64,000 nt of DNA from CAZMZW01 sp963802275. GTDB taxonomy: Bacteria > Chloroflexota > Anaerolineae > Anaerolineales > Anaerolineaceae. The notes under the pieces are model-generated. The model did not search any database. It was not told the DNA's origin and saw only the letters and a list, made by a program, of their open reading frames with translations. A program made the translations under genes and the position numbers. The stretch covers positions 1,054,001-1,118,000 of the forward strand of contig CAWDIB010000004.1 of NCBI GenBank assembly GCA_963802275.1, in the 5' to 3' direction. Positions 30,137 to 39,812 of the stretch are shown piece after piece (within the stretch, counting starts at the first letter, position 1; every line of letters starts with the position of its first letter).

Positions 30137-30213
30137 AGGATAGCGCTTAACTACTTTATGCACCATCCGTATTGCTACTGAATTCCCCCTACGTGGATTT
30201 ACTGATATTTTCA
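30137..30213 (-). promoter_or_regulatory. Conserved upstream block of the duplicated receiver gene
   Basis: About 76 bases, nearly identical to 42418-42492, lie 52-128 bases upstream of the receiver start, although the bases between block and start codon differ. The minus-strand sequence contains CCACGTAGGGGG and ATACGGATGG about 20 bases apart and ends GCGCTATCC. Retention while nearby non-coding sequence diverged suggests a promoter or regulator site; its factor is unknown. Confidence 0.5.
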
Positions 30214-30218
30214 TCATC

Positions 30219-30370
30219 ATTCGATGACGCTGGCGCCCTCGCCAGCGATTGACGGCGACATTTTGGTGACGTTGGCATCCTCACCAGCGGACGGCGGCGA
30301 GACGCCGTCTGAATGCAGCAGACGTCCCCGCCAGCGGTTGTCGGCGACGGGGGCGTCGCTGATATCCAAC
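30219..30370. repeat. REP-like palindromic repeat cluster C
   Basis: Units near 30222, 30271 and 30320: GATGACGCTGGCGCCCTCGCCAGC, a variant with ACGGCGGCGAGACGCCGTC as second hairpin, and CCCCGCCAGCGGTTGTCGGCGACGGGGGCGTCG. Lies immediately downstream of the REC-HD-GYP gene. Confidence 0.82.
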
Positions 30371-30386
30371 GGCTTCGTTCCAGATT

Positions 30387-33300
30387 TCACCTGGAACCTT
30401 CCTCCTCCAATTTAAGGAAGGCCTCGACCACCTGCGGGTCAAAATGTGTTCCGCTTTGCCGCTGAATATGGTCCAGGGCTTTCTCATGCGACCAGGCCTT
30501 GCGATAGGGACGATCAGACGTAAGCGCATCCCACACATCCACAATGGCGAATATGCGCGCCGCGAGCGGAATCTCCTCACCCTTCAACCCGCGCGGGTAG
30601 CCGCTGCCATCCCATTTCTCATGGTGGCAGTAGGGAATGTCCAGGGCTGGCAGCAGGTACTTGGATTTGGACAATAACTCATGAGCTATCATCGGATGAG
30701 TGTGCATGATGACCCATTCCTCATCCGTCAGCGGTCCCGGTTTTCTCAGGATAACATCCGAGATGGCCACCTTGCCGATGTCATGCAGCAGGGCTCCGCG
30801 CTCAAAATGGATCATGTCCTTTTCTTCGATGTCCACCCTCCTTGCCAGCGCCATGGAAAGTTCAGTCACCCGCTGGGTATGGCCCTCAGTTTCCTTGTCG
30901 CGGATATCCAGGGCATCCACCCAGCCCTTCAGGGTCGCATCATAGGCATTCAGCAATTCGATATTGGTTTTTTGCAACGAATTCATCAATTCGGCATTGT
31001 CAATGGCAATCGCGCTTTGCTGGCCAAGCATGCCCAGGAAATCCAGCCATTCCGGGTCAGCCTGATAGGGTTGACGGAAATACACTTCCATCACCCCTTT
31101 CACCAGCCCCTTGGTCACCAGGGGTACACAGTAATAGGATACGAAGCCTTCCTCATCCAGCAGGTAGTTCTGGAAAAAGGATTCATCGGTTGAATGCAAA
31201 TCAGGGATGACCACCGCGATCCTTTCCAACACAGCCTTTCCGGGTAACCCGCGCCCCAATTGCAGGTTGGTCTTGCGGATCTTATCGCTCTTGAAGCCCT
31301 TGGCTTTGGCAAAAACCAGGGCATTGGTGGCGGAATCGACCAGCAGGATGTCCACCGCATCCGCCTTCAACTGCTCGTGGGTCTGCATGATGACAATCTC
31401 CAGGGAGACACTCATATCCAGGCTGGCATTGATGGCTTTGTCGATCAGGCTGAGGGCTTGCATGCGATTTACGCGCCGTTGGACGGCTTCATACAGGCGT
31501 GCATTCTGGATGGCAATGGCGGCCGTATTGGCCACCATGGAGAGCATGTCGGCATCATCCTGGCTGTAACGACCCGGCTTGCGGCTTTGCGCGGTCACCA
31601 CCCCGATCACTTCATCCTTGGCCAGCATGGGCACGTACAATCCCGATAGTGGCTTTTGGTTTCCTTCACCGATATTTACCACGCGGCTTACTTTCTTAAG
31701 CCGCTCTGCCAAATTATTCACGATCAACGGCAGGCGGGTATGCACCATTTCGCTTTGCGTGCCGACTCCGGCTGGCTCCAGCGGGGCAGGCGGTAATTTG
31801 CTGACATCAAAACGCTCCCCTTCGCTCATGGCAAAGACGCAGCGGAATTGCTTTTGCGCTGGTTCATACAGGGAGATGAACATCGTTTCAGAGTCTGGCA
31901 GAAGATCAGATGCCGCCTCATAAAGACGTTCATAGATCTGGCTTAGCTCAAGCGTCTCGACCAGTGTTCCACCGATCTGTCGTGCGCTGGTCAATTGTTT
32001 GACCCGCTTTTTGATTTCCTGCTCATCTTTTTTACGATCTGTAATATCGCGACCATATACATTGGTATATCCAGCCGAAACGATTGGAGTAATGGCGAAT
32101 GAAAACACCTGCTTTCCGTGTTCCAGATCAATGTTTTGTATTTCTTTTGCGTTCATTGACCGGGTTATCGCCTCGGAAAGAATGGGTGGAGCAGCCTGGC
32201 CTGTTTGTAAATGCCATTCTGGCAACTGGTTAATACCGGCATGGTTGACATAAAGCAATTTTTCATCCTGGTCAAAACGCATGACCGGATTCGGATTTTC
32301 ACTGGGGAACCTGGAAAGATTTTGGATCGCTGCTTCCGCCTTATTGTGCTTCAGCGAAATGCCAATGCTGGCACCCAAACCTTCAAAAAATTGGATCATT
32401 TCAAGCGTGAAGCAATTTTTACGATGATCGTTTAGCTGCAACAACCCGATGATCTCCTCTTCGGATCGTAATGGGATGAGGGCCACAGATTCATATCCCT
32501 CACCGTTGCAGCGGTTGCGCGTATGCGCCTGGCGATCCTCTTCGGTTGTAGTTGCCAATAATTCAGTGGTGCAGTTGCTCCAGAAGCTGCCCCGTTTTGT
32601 AAAAAACGGGAATTTTACATTCGTCCGTCCGCAGATCACATTCCCGCACATGCATTCCAGGATTGGATTGCCTTGTTTGTCAAGTATGAATTGACCGGCC
32701 CCATCCCGCGCGCACAGGTGGCGTTCCGCTTCCACAAAAAATTCCGGAAAACCGTTTGTTTTATAGTATGGAAAATCATCCCCTTCTTTTAGTCGGATGG
32801 CAACTGCTTCAATGCCAGCCTGTTTCTTGATCTCCAAAAGAATATTCTTGATGCTGTCCATTTTGTCCTGAGAATGATTTAATGATTCCAGGACTTTGAT
32901 TGCCAACCGATTTTGGTCTTCAGCTTTTTTTCGCTTGGTGATGTCGATATTCACCCCACGAAAACCGATGAATTTTCCAGATGGGTCATATATTGGGATG
33001 GCATTGGTTTCCAGTGTGACCACCTGGCCATCCTTTTTCTGATCCTGATGGATAAAACTTTTAAAGGATCCCCGTGAAGAGAGGATTTTTTTAGCCTCGC
33101 CTTTTGAATTCTCACCAGCTTGTGGTGCAAAAAAATCTGTGAAGTGCATTTTGCCCACAATTTCATCCGGGCGATAACCCAGGATCCTTTCAACGATAGG
33201 GCTTGAATAGGTAAACAGATTATTGGCATCCGTTTCCCAGATCCATTCGCCCGAAACCTCGGTTACCTGCCTGAAGCGTTCCTCGCTCTCGCCAAGGGCA

Positions 33301-33809
33301 AGATTGGCATGTTCAAGACTGGTCGTTTTTTCAACCAGGTTGAATAGTATCCGTTGTTGGTGAATGAAATCAAATTCGTCGTGGTCCAGTCCTATTTTCT
33401 TATCGCCTGATCTCTTTTGCGAAGTGACCTTATTAACGACCGCGATCAGGGTTTCTGATGATGCACTTTTAGGGAGATAGGCATCCGCGCCGGTATTCAA
33501 CCCAAAGTCCTGATTTTCTTTGTCCTGGTAGGAATTGGTCTGCAAGATGATGGGAATACCACCCAGATCAGGATCCTTGCGAATTTCCTGGCAAAGTTGA
33601 AAGCCATCCATGATCGGCATCAACACATCCGTGATGATCACGTCCGGCCTTTCCTGGCGGGATTTGGTCAACGCCTCCGCTCCATTTTCAGCCTGGATGA
33701 TATGAGCGAATCCAAATTCTTCCAACTGCTGCCTGGTACGCATCGCCTGGGTGGGGCTGTCCTCCACCAGCAGGATTTTTTTCATCGTCAGAGTTTTTTT
33801 GTTTTTCAT
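30387..33809 (-). CDS. REC-PAS-GAF-PAS-GAF-GAF-HD-GYP response regulator, predicted c-di-GMP phosphodiesterase
   Basis: Intact, about 1,140 residues; start at 33809 chosen for its AGGAAAG site (the frame opens at 33836). Order: receiver (about 8-125; LLVEDSPTQ, phospho-acceptor in DVIITDVLMPIMDG, Lys in YLPKSAS), PAS (about 175-295), a cysteine-rich GAF (about 310-500), PAS (about 505-620), GAF (about 630-790), GAF (about 800-960) and HD-GYP (about 980-1135). All HD-GYP ligands are present (HDIGK, THP, HHEKWDGSGYP, IVDVWDALTSDRPYR). It directly follows the cheB of the chemosensory operon in the same direction, where Wsp systems carry the REC-GGDEF regulator WspR, so it is probably the output protein and would lower c-di-GMP. 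Confidence 0.9.
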   Translation of the reverse strand: MKNKKTLTMKKILLVEDSPTQAMRTRQQLEEFGFAHIIQAENGAEALTKSRQERPDVIITDVLMPIMDGFQLCQEIRKDPDLGGIPIILQTNSYQDKENQDFGLNTGADAYLPKSASSETLIAVVNKVTSQKRSGDKKIGLDHDEFDFIHQQRILFNLVEKTTSLEHANLALGESEERFRQVTEVSGEWIWETDANNLFTYSSPIVERILGYRPDEIVGKMHFTDFFAPQAGENSKGEAKKILSSRGSFKSFIHQDQKKDGQVVTLETNAIPIYDPSGKFIGFRGVNIDITKRKKAEDQNRLAIKVLESLNHSQDKMDSIKNILLEIKKQAGIEAVAIRLKEGDDFPYYKTNGFPEFFVEAERHLCARDGAGQFILDKQGNPILECMCGNVICGRTNVKFPFFTKRGSFWSNCTTELLATTTEEDRQAHTRNRCNGEGYESVALIPLRSEEEIIGLLQLNDHRKNCFTLEMIQFFEGLGASIGISLKHNKAEAAIQNLSRFPSENPNPVMRFDQDEKLLYVNHAGINQLPEWHLQTGQAAPPILSEAITRSMNAKEIQNIDLEHGKQVFSFAITPIVSAGYTNVYGRDITDRKKDEQEIKKRVKQLTSARQIGGTLVETLELSQIYERLYEAASDLLPDSETMFISLYEPAQKQFRCVFAMSEGERFDVSKLPPAPLEPAGVGTQSEMVHTRLPLIVNNLAERLKKVSRVVNIGEGNQKPLSGLYVPMLAKDEVIGVVTAQSRKPGRYSQDDADMLSMVANTAAIAIQNARLYEAVQRRVNRMQALSLIDKAINASLDMSVSLEIVIMQTHEQLKADAVDILLVDSATNALVFAKAKGFKSDKIRKTNLQLGRGLPGKAVLERIAVVIPDLHSTDESFFQNYLLDEEGFVSYYCVPLVTKGLVKGVMEVYFRQPYQADPEWLDFLGMLGQQSAIAIDNAELMNSLQKTNIELLNAYDATLKGWVDALDIRDKETEGHTQRVTELSMALARRVDIEEKDMIHFERGALLHDIGKVAISDVILRKPGPLTDEEWVIMHTHPMIAHELLSKSKYLLPALDIPYCHHEKWDGSGYPRGLKGEEIPLAARIFAIVDVWDALTSDRPYRKAWSHEKALDHIQRQSGTHFDPQVVEAFLKLEEEGSR

Positions 33810-33897
33810 GCTTTGCTCAACTTTCCTGTCATTCAAAGAACCTGTTTGATCCCATCAAGGACAATCTCTGTTCCAAGTGTTGGGGTCATGTGAGAAC

Positions 33898-34955
33898 TCA
33901 TACATTCCTCTTATTGGGTTTTTGCGCCAGGGTGGCCAGCAAGGCGGCAATGCCCTGTGGCGGCAGGATGTGGATCGCTGCGCCAATCTTGACGGCTTCG
34001 CCCGGCATGCCGAACACCACCGAACTGGCTTCGTCCTGGGCAAGGGTAAGTCCGCCCTTTTCCCTGATCAACTTCAATTCCTCCGCCCCATCTCTGCCCA
34101 TGCCGGTCAGCAACACACCAATCGCGCCCGGCCCCAGTACCTCCGCCACCGAACGAAAGAGAAAGGAAACGGAAGGGCGCAGGTGGTTTTCGGGTGCATG
34201 GTTGCTGAGCACGATTGCGCAGCTCATTTCCAATGCCCATGTGAAAGCCTTCCGGGGCAATGTAACAATGCCCGGGCAATGTTTGCTCACCCTGGGCGGC
34301 AATATGCAGCGGCAGGCGGGAAGTGCCGGCCAGCCAATCCACAAAACCTTCAACAAACCCGGAAGCGATGTGCTGGACGATGAGCACTGGCATAGCCAGG
34401 TCCTTTGGCAAACCAGAGAGGATCTTCTGCAGCGCAGGTGGCCCGCCAGTCGATGCACCCATGGCAATGAGCTGGAAATCCGTTTCCGACTTTACCTGCG
34501 GCAGACAAGGGGCCGGCACAGTAACCTTCTTTACAGCTGAGATTCGCTTTACCACCTTGATCTCAGACATTATTTTTACCGTTCGGATCAGTTCCCGCGC
34601 AGCATGCTCATGACCCGCGTTCGCCAAATCCCGGCGGAAGCAGCACCACGGTCAGCGCGCCGACTGCCAGGGCGTGAAAAGTGGAAGCGACATCCTTGGC
34701 ACCTGAACTGGCGCTGACAATGACAATGGGGGTCGGCGCTTTTTGCATGATAACGCGGGTGGCATCAAACCCATCCATTTTGGGCATGTGAAGGTCCATG
34801 GTGACTACATCCGGCCGCGTTTTCCGCACTGCCTGGAGAGCCTCGCGCCATCGTTGGCCATACCAACCACCTGGATGACCGGATCAGAGGTAAGACACAT
34901 GCGCCAGAAATTCCTGGGTAACGGGCGAGTCTTCGACGATAAGTACTTTGATCAT
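33898..34955 (-). pseudogene. cheB: CheB protein-glutamate methylesterase (REC plus methylesterase), frame breaks
   Basis: Starts at 34955 (MIKVLIVEDS, GGGAGAA upstream). The receiver half reads in pieces: EDSPVTQ, then RPDVVTMDLHMPKMDG with phospho-Asp (34829-34608), broken near 34885. The methylesterase half starts FQLIAMGASTGGPPALQ (nucleophile Ser in GASTGG), has IVQHI (His), and ends with GMGRDGAEE (Asp) and a C-terminus in another frame (34467-33898). All three catalytic residues are recoverable. Removes methyl groups from the receptor during adaptation; WspF-like in this operon. At least three frame changes. Confidence 0.75.
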
Positions 34956-35100
34956 CCCATTCTCCCTATGGTTGCATTTTCTTTTTGTTTCATGAAATCG
35001 AACCTTTGACCGCTTTCATACCGTACATTCCACAATTTACTGCTAATGATTTCATTCTTTCTTCTCCCGCGATGACTTTAAATTTCAATTCTCATAATGG

Positions 35101-37520
35101 CTACAATAATCTCTGGATCACTTCCAGTAAATTGCTCTGGTCAAAACTGCTTTTTATGATGTAGGCATTCGCGCCGACATCAATACCGCGCTCACGGTCC
35201 TGGCGGGATTCAAGGGCGGTCACCAGCACCACCGGCAGTTCGCCCAGTTTTTTATCACCGCGGATCTTGGTGGTGAGTTCAAAACCGCTCATGCGCGGCA
35301 TGTCCACATCCGAAACAAGCAGGTCGAATTCGCCGCTGCGCAGCTGGGTGAATGCATCCACGCCATCCACGGCAGTGGTGACCTGATAGCCGCCGGTTTC
35401 CAGGATGTTCTTGAGCAAGGATGCGCGAGGTGATCGAATCTTCAGCCACCAGAATGCGACCGGTTCGGGAAGGGGCCATTTCAGCATCTGCCAGCGTCTT
35501 CGCCGCGATTCTCGGGCGAATTGCGGATTTCATCAGGTCGTCGATGTTGAGCACGGGCACCACTTTGCCGCTGCCCAGCACAGCGGCGCCGGCAATATTG
35601 CGCACGCCGCATCAATTGCTTTCCCATTCCTTTCACCAGCACTTCTTCTTCAGCCAGGACCTCGTCCACCTGCGATCGCCATGCGTTTTTCGGCAGAGAC
35701 CAGGATCAAAACGGAAGGCATGGACTTTATCATTACTCTTGGGGCTGAAATGGATGACCCGCGGGATTCCCGGTGCGCCCGGTCTGTCGGTGGCAGCTGG
35801 CAATTCGAGGACGTCGCCAAGCTTTGACAGCGGAAGAATCTGTCCATCCAGCCGGATGATCGTCGGTTCTTTACGGTCTGAATTTCTTCCCGGATTACCC
35901 ATCAGCGAACGCTCGATATGGGTGGTTGGCAAAACGAAATATCTGTTCGTTCACACGCACCAGCACGCCGCCGGAAGGTAGCCAGGGTCAGCGGCAAGCA
36001 GAAGGCGGAAACGTGGTGCCCAGCATTGGCTGCGTTTCCACCAAAACGGTGCCGCCCAGTTTTTCCACCTTTTCGCGCACGATCGGCAACCCCAGGCCGC
36101 GCCCGGAGATATCGGTGATGATCTCGCTGGTGGAGATGCCTGATTGGAAAATAAGCGCCAAAGATTCCTGGAAATCCAATTTCCCGGCGGCTTCGGCGCT
36201 GATGACACCGGCTCCGGATGGCCGCTGTGCGCACCTGTTCAACATCAATGCCTGCGCCATCATCACTGACCAGATCTCAACCTGGCGGCTGTCTTTGGTG
36301 CTGAAGGCGAGCGTGAGATCGTACCGCGTTCCGCTTTCTTCTGGCTGCTACGATCTCTCGGCTTTTCAATGCCGTGGTCAATGCAGTTGCGCACCAGGTG
36401 GATGAGCGGGTCTTTTAACTCTTCCAGGATGCGCTTGTCCATTTCGAGGTCCGTGCCGCGCAAAATCAGCTCGACCTGCTTTACCCTGTTCGCGCGCCAG
36501 GTCACGCACCAGCTTGGGAAATACTTCCACCAGCGTCGAGACCGGCAGCATCATGACCTTTTTCATTGCTTACAGGTGGTCATCCACCATATGGCGCAGC
36601 GTACGCTGGTCCTGTTCAAAAGACCTGGCTGAGCAGATGCAACTTTGTGGACAAGTGCATCAAAGCGGGCGGGCATCCATTCCGGCAATGCTTCGTGAAT
36701 GAAGCGGGTGCTGGATTTTCCATTTGGTCCAGTCGGTTTTCCAGGAGACAAGCGCTTCCTGGATCCTCACGCAGTTCGGCCACGCGCTGGCTGCCGGCCA
36801 GCTTGGCTTGGACCATTTCCTCCGCCTGGAGGAGTAACGGGTCCAATTTGGAGATGGGGATGCGTACTGTTTCCGCCACAGCCAGTTGGGTTTCGGCTGC
36901 CTGGCCGGACGGCAGTTGTTTTTCCCTGTTTGGGAGAAACAGCCGATTCTTTCATGGGCGCAGGTGGTTTCGGCTGCGAGCCAGGTTCGGCTGGTTTATG
37001 AGGAGCGCCTGCCAGAGTCCGCCGGTGAAAGATGCTGCCGGAGGTGGGCGCTTGGGTGAGGCGGCGGCGTATCCGGATGGTCAGGCAGCCCGCCTCCCTG
37101 GGTGGCATGTCTCCAGTTGGTGAATCAATTCTCTTCGACGCTTCCGGTCGGCAGCTGCGTTGGCACTGTCTTCTTGCCAGTCACGAGATGCGTAAGTTCA
37201 TCCAGAAGCCTGGTGAAACAAGGTCGAATAGCGCCTGCGTAGAAGGGATATCCTGACGTTTCAGCGCGGCAAAGGCACTCTCCAGGGACTGGCAGAGTGA
37301 TTCAACCTCATTCAGATTTACCGAACGCGCTGCACCCTTGAGACTGTGCGCCTCGCGGAAGATTTTCTCCAGTAATCTCAGCGCGACGGCGCAGGTTTGG
37401 ATGCCTTTTCCAGATCGATCAAACCAGTGGAGATGGCGCCAGATGTTCCTCCGCTTCCAGGCGGAAAGTCTCTCTCAGCCGTTTGAGAAATTCCTCTTCT
37501 TTCGCATCCATACTTGCCAT
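35101..37520 (-). pseudogene. cheA: CheA-type histidine kinase with C-terminal receiver (WspE-like), many frame breaks
   Basis: Start at 37520 (MASMDAKEEEFLKRLRETF), 3 bases after the MCP stop. Recoverable parts: Hpt/P1 domain with phospho-acceptor His in EAHSLKGAARSV (codon 37346-37348), a Pro/Lys-rich linker, dimerisation region, HATPase domain with LIHLVRNCIDHGIEKP and GRGLGLPIVREKVEKLGGTV, CheW-like P5 domain (PLSKLGDVLELP), and a receiver (35487-35101: DLLVSDVDMPRMSG, phospho-Asp). About ten frame changes, yet each short piece keeps the family motifs. The kinase plus receiver layout is that of WspE or FrzE-type hybrid CheA proteins. It would phosphorylate CheB and the REC-HD-GYP protein downstream. 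Confidence 0.78.
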
Positions 37521-37523
37521 CCT

Positions 37524-39158
37524 TTAGACTTTAAACTGTTCCACCAGTTCTTTGAGCTTCTGCCCCAGCTCGTGCAGGTTCTGCGCTGCAATTTCCATCT
37601 GCTTCATGCTGGTGGCATTCTGCGCGCCGGCCTGTTGATATTTTCCATGGCCGTCCCGATCTGGTCCATCCCGACCACCTGCTGCTGGCTGGAAGCCAGC
37701 GATCTGCATGGCAGCCTGCACGGCTTCCTCGCTGGTCTCGGCCAGGATCTGAATGGCTTCCCCGGCCTGCGCGACTTGTTTTACACCCGCCTCGACGGCC
37801 TTGCTGCCCTGCTCGGTGGCCATGACCGCATTGCTGGTGGCTTTCTGCACGTCGCTCAGGATGCCGCGCACCTGGGCCGTGGCCTGCTTGGACTGCTCGG
37901 CCAGGCTCTTGATCTCCTGCGCCACCACGGCAAAACCCTTGCCCTGTTCGCCGGCTTTGGCCGCCTCGATGGCGGCATTGACCGCCAGCAGGTTGGATTG
38001 ATCCGCCAGGTCAGTGACCGAGGCGATGATGCCGCCGATGGACTGGCCCTGTTCGCTCAGGCGCACGACCGTCTGGGCAATGGTCTCCATCTGCTCGCGG
38101 ATGCGGTCCATGCCGGTTGAGGTTTCCTCCACGGCTTTCTGACCCTCCTGCGAAACCTGCACCACCCGCTGGGCGCTATCCGATACCGACTGCGCTTTTT
38201 GGGCGGAAAGTTGCGCCGCCTGGCGCACTTCTTCCACGGTGGTGGTGGTCTCATTGATGGCGGTGGCTGTCTCAGCCGTGCCGGATGCCACCTGGGTGGT
38301 GGAAGCCAGGATCTCACTGGCGGATGAACCCAGCAACTCGACTGCCTGGGCTGTATCCGTCATCGCATGGCGCAACCTCTCCACCATCTGGCGGAAAGCC
38401 TGGGCCAGCACGCCCACTTCATCGCGGCGTTTTTCTTCAGCAATATTGATCGTCAGGTCACCGGTGGCGATTTTCGCCGCGATCCTTGAGATGTCAACCA
38501 GCGGGCTGGCAATGGTCCGATTGAGAACGATCACCAGAACGATGACAAACACCAAGGCTAATGCACCGAGTACCAGGAAAAGTGTGGTGGAAAAAAGGGA
38601 TGACTGCTGGTCAGCAGCCAGCTGTTTGTCCATTTCGGCGATCGCTTCATCGCCCAACTGTACGGTCAATACCCGCACCTTTTCATAATATTCTTCACTT
38701 TCATATTGGCGGCTCAGTTGAAGAGCTTCATCCAATTTATCGGCAAATACCAATGCAATGATCTGGTCGCGTTTTTGTCGGTAATCCGCCAGATCAGTTT
38801 TTAATTCCTGCAGCTTTCTCTGGAAAGCAGGGTCCGGGTCGAGGGTGGCCAGCAGCACAACAATATCGTCCACCTCCTGGCTGCGCACCTTGATTTCCTC
38901 ATTGATAGCTAGCTGTTTTGAACGTTCTGTGTAAAGCATGATTTCATGCAATTTCCACATGTTAAAGTTCATGCCAGCCCTCAATGACTGTAATTGAATG
39001 GCCTCTTTGCTGAACACATCCCGCAACCTTACTTCTGATCGGGTGGCATTGGTGATATTTATATAAGCCGTGATGGTCACAACCGCCAGCATCACCAGGA
39101 TGATGCTAAAACCAAGGATGAGTTTGGCGCGGGTTGAAAGGTTGTTAATGCTTTTCAT
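37524..39158 (-). CDS. Methyl-accepting chemotaxis protein
   Basis: 544 residues: N-terminal TM (about 13-33), an extracytoplasmic four-helix-bundle-like domain (about 34-190), second TM (about 191-215), HAMP (about 216-270) and a long signalling coiled coil with hairpin tip EQGKGFAVVAQEIKSLAEQSKQAT. Between 37700 and 37632 the frame is shifted: as written it gives AGFQPAAGGRDG, whereas skipping one G after 37698 and restoring a base near 37635 gives the conserved IAASSQQQVVGMDQIGTAMENIN. The frame then returns, so these are two compensating base errors. Receptor of the downstream CheA and the operon's CheW proteins. Confidence 0.9.
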   Translation of the reverse strand: MKSINNLSTRAKLILGFSIILVMLAVVTITAYINITNATRSEVRLRDVFSKEAIQLQSLRAGMNFNMWKLHEIMLYTERSKQLAINEEIKVRSQEVDDIVVLLATLDPDPAFQRKLQELKTDLADYRQKRDQIIALVFADKLDEALQLSRQYESEEYYEKVRVLTVQLGDEAIAEMDKQLAADQQSSLFSTTLFLVLGALALVFVIVLVIVLNRTIASPLVDISRIAAKIATGDLTINIAEEKRRDEVGVLAQAFRQMVERLRHAMTDTAQAVELLGSSASEILASTTQVASGTAETATAINETTTTVEEVRQAAQLSAQKAQSVSDSAQRVVQVSQEGQKAVEETSTGMDRIREQMETIAQTVVRLSEQGQSIGGIIASVTDLADQSNLLAVNAAIEAAKAGEQGKGFAVVAQEIKSLAEQSKQATAQVRGILSDVQKATSNAVMATEQGSKAVEAGVKQVAQAGEAIQILAETSEEAVQAAMQIAGFQPAAGGRDGPDRDGHGKYQQAGAQNATSMKQMEIAAQNLHELGQKLKELVEQFKV

Positions 39159-39182
39159 TTCTTTCTCCTTTGGATAAGAAAA

Positions 39183-39812
39183 CTAGTCTGCTGCTTGATA
39201 AATGATGATCGTTTCATCATTCAATATTTTTTGTGCATCCAAAATGATCACGCCCTCACCCGTAACCCCGTGCAGGTATTTTGCACCGATGCCGGTGACA
39301 GTGGCAGGGGAATCCTGGATCGCGGCGGGGGCAATGGCATGCGTGCCGCGGATTTCATCCGCCAGCACCCCGAACTCCATGCGTTCATTGCGCAGGATGA
39401 TCAACCGGTTGAGCTGCCCCAATCCATTTTCGGGCAGGTCGAAGAATTTTTTCAGATTGACGATCGAGAGGATCTGCCCGCGCACGTTGGCAATACCGAG
39501 CACAAAAGGCGGGACGCCGGGCAGCGGGGTGAAATCCTTAAGTAAAACAACTTCGCGGACGAAATCCGCTTCAATGCCGTAGGTTTCGGATGCCAGGCGG
39601 AACTCCAGGATGGCGAGCGATTCCTGCACCACATCTTGCCGGGGCGCCCTGGCCAATGCTTGTGCCCGCGCTCTGAGGATGGCATGCCGTTCCTGCTTGG
39701 ACGCTGCCTCTTCCTGTTCATGAATCCCGGGCAGGATTTCTCCCTGATTTTGGATGCCATTTAGATCCGTCTTTTGATTCTTTGCCAGCTTGGGCGCTCT
39801 TATTTTTTTCAT
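39183..39812 (-). CDS. cheW: CheW-type coupling protein (second of two)
   Basis: 209 residues with a charged N-terminal extension of about 65 residues before the CheW domain (FRLASETYGIEADFVREV; PPFVLGIANVRGQILSIVNLKKFF). The GIANVRGQI motif is the family signature. Couples the MCP to CheA. Its start overlaps the cheR stop by four bases (39809-39812). Position after CheR-TPR corresponds to WspD. Confidence 0.92.
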   Translation of the reverse strand: MKKIRAPKLAKNQKTDLNGIQNQGEILPGIHEQEEAASKQERHAILRARAQALARAPRQDVVQESLAILEFRLASETYGIEADFVREVVLLKDFTPLPGVPPFVLGIANVRGQILSIVNLKKFFDLPENGLGQLNRLIILRNERMEFGVLADEIRGTHAIAPAAIQDSPATVTGIGAKYLHGVTGEGVIILDAQKILNDETIIIYQAAD

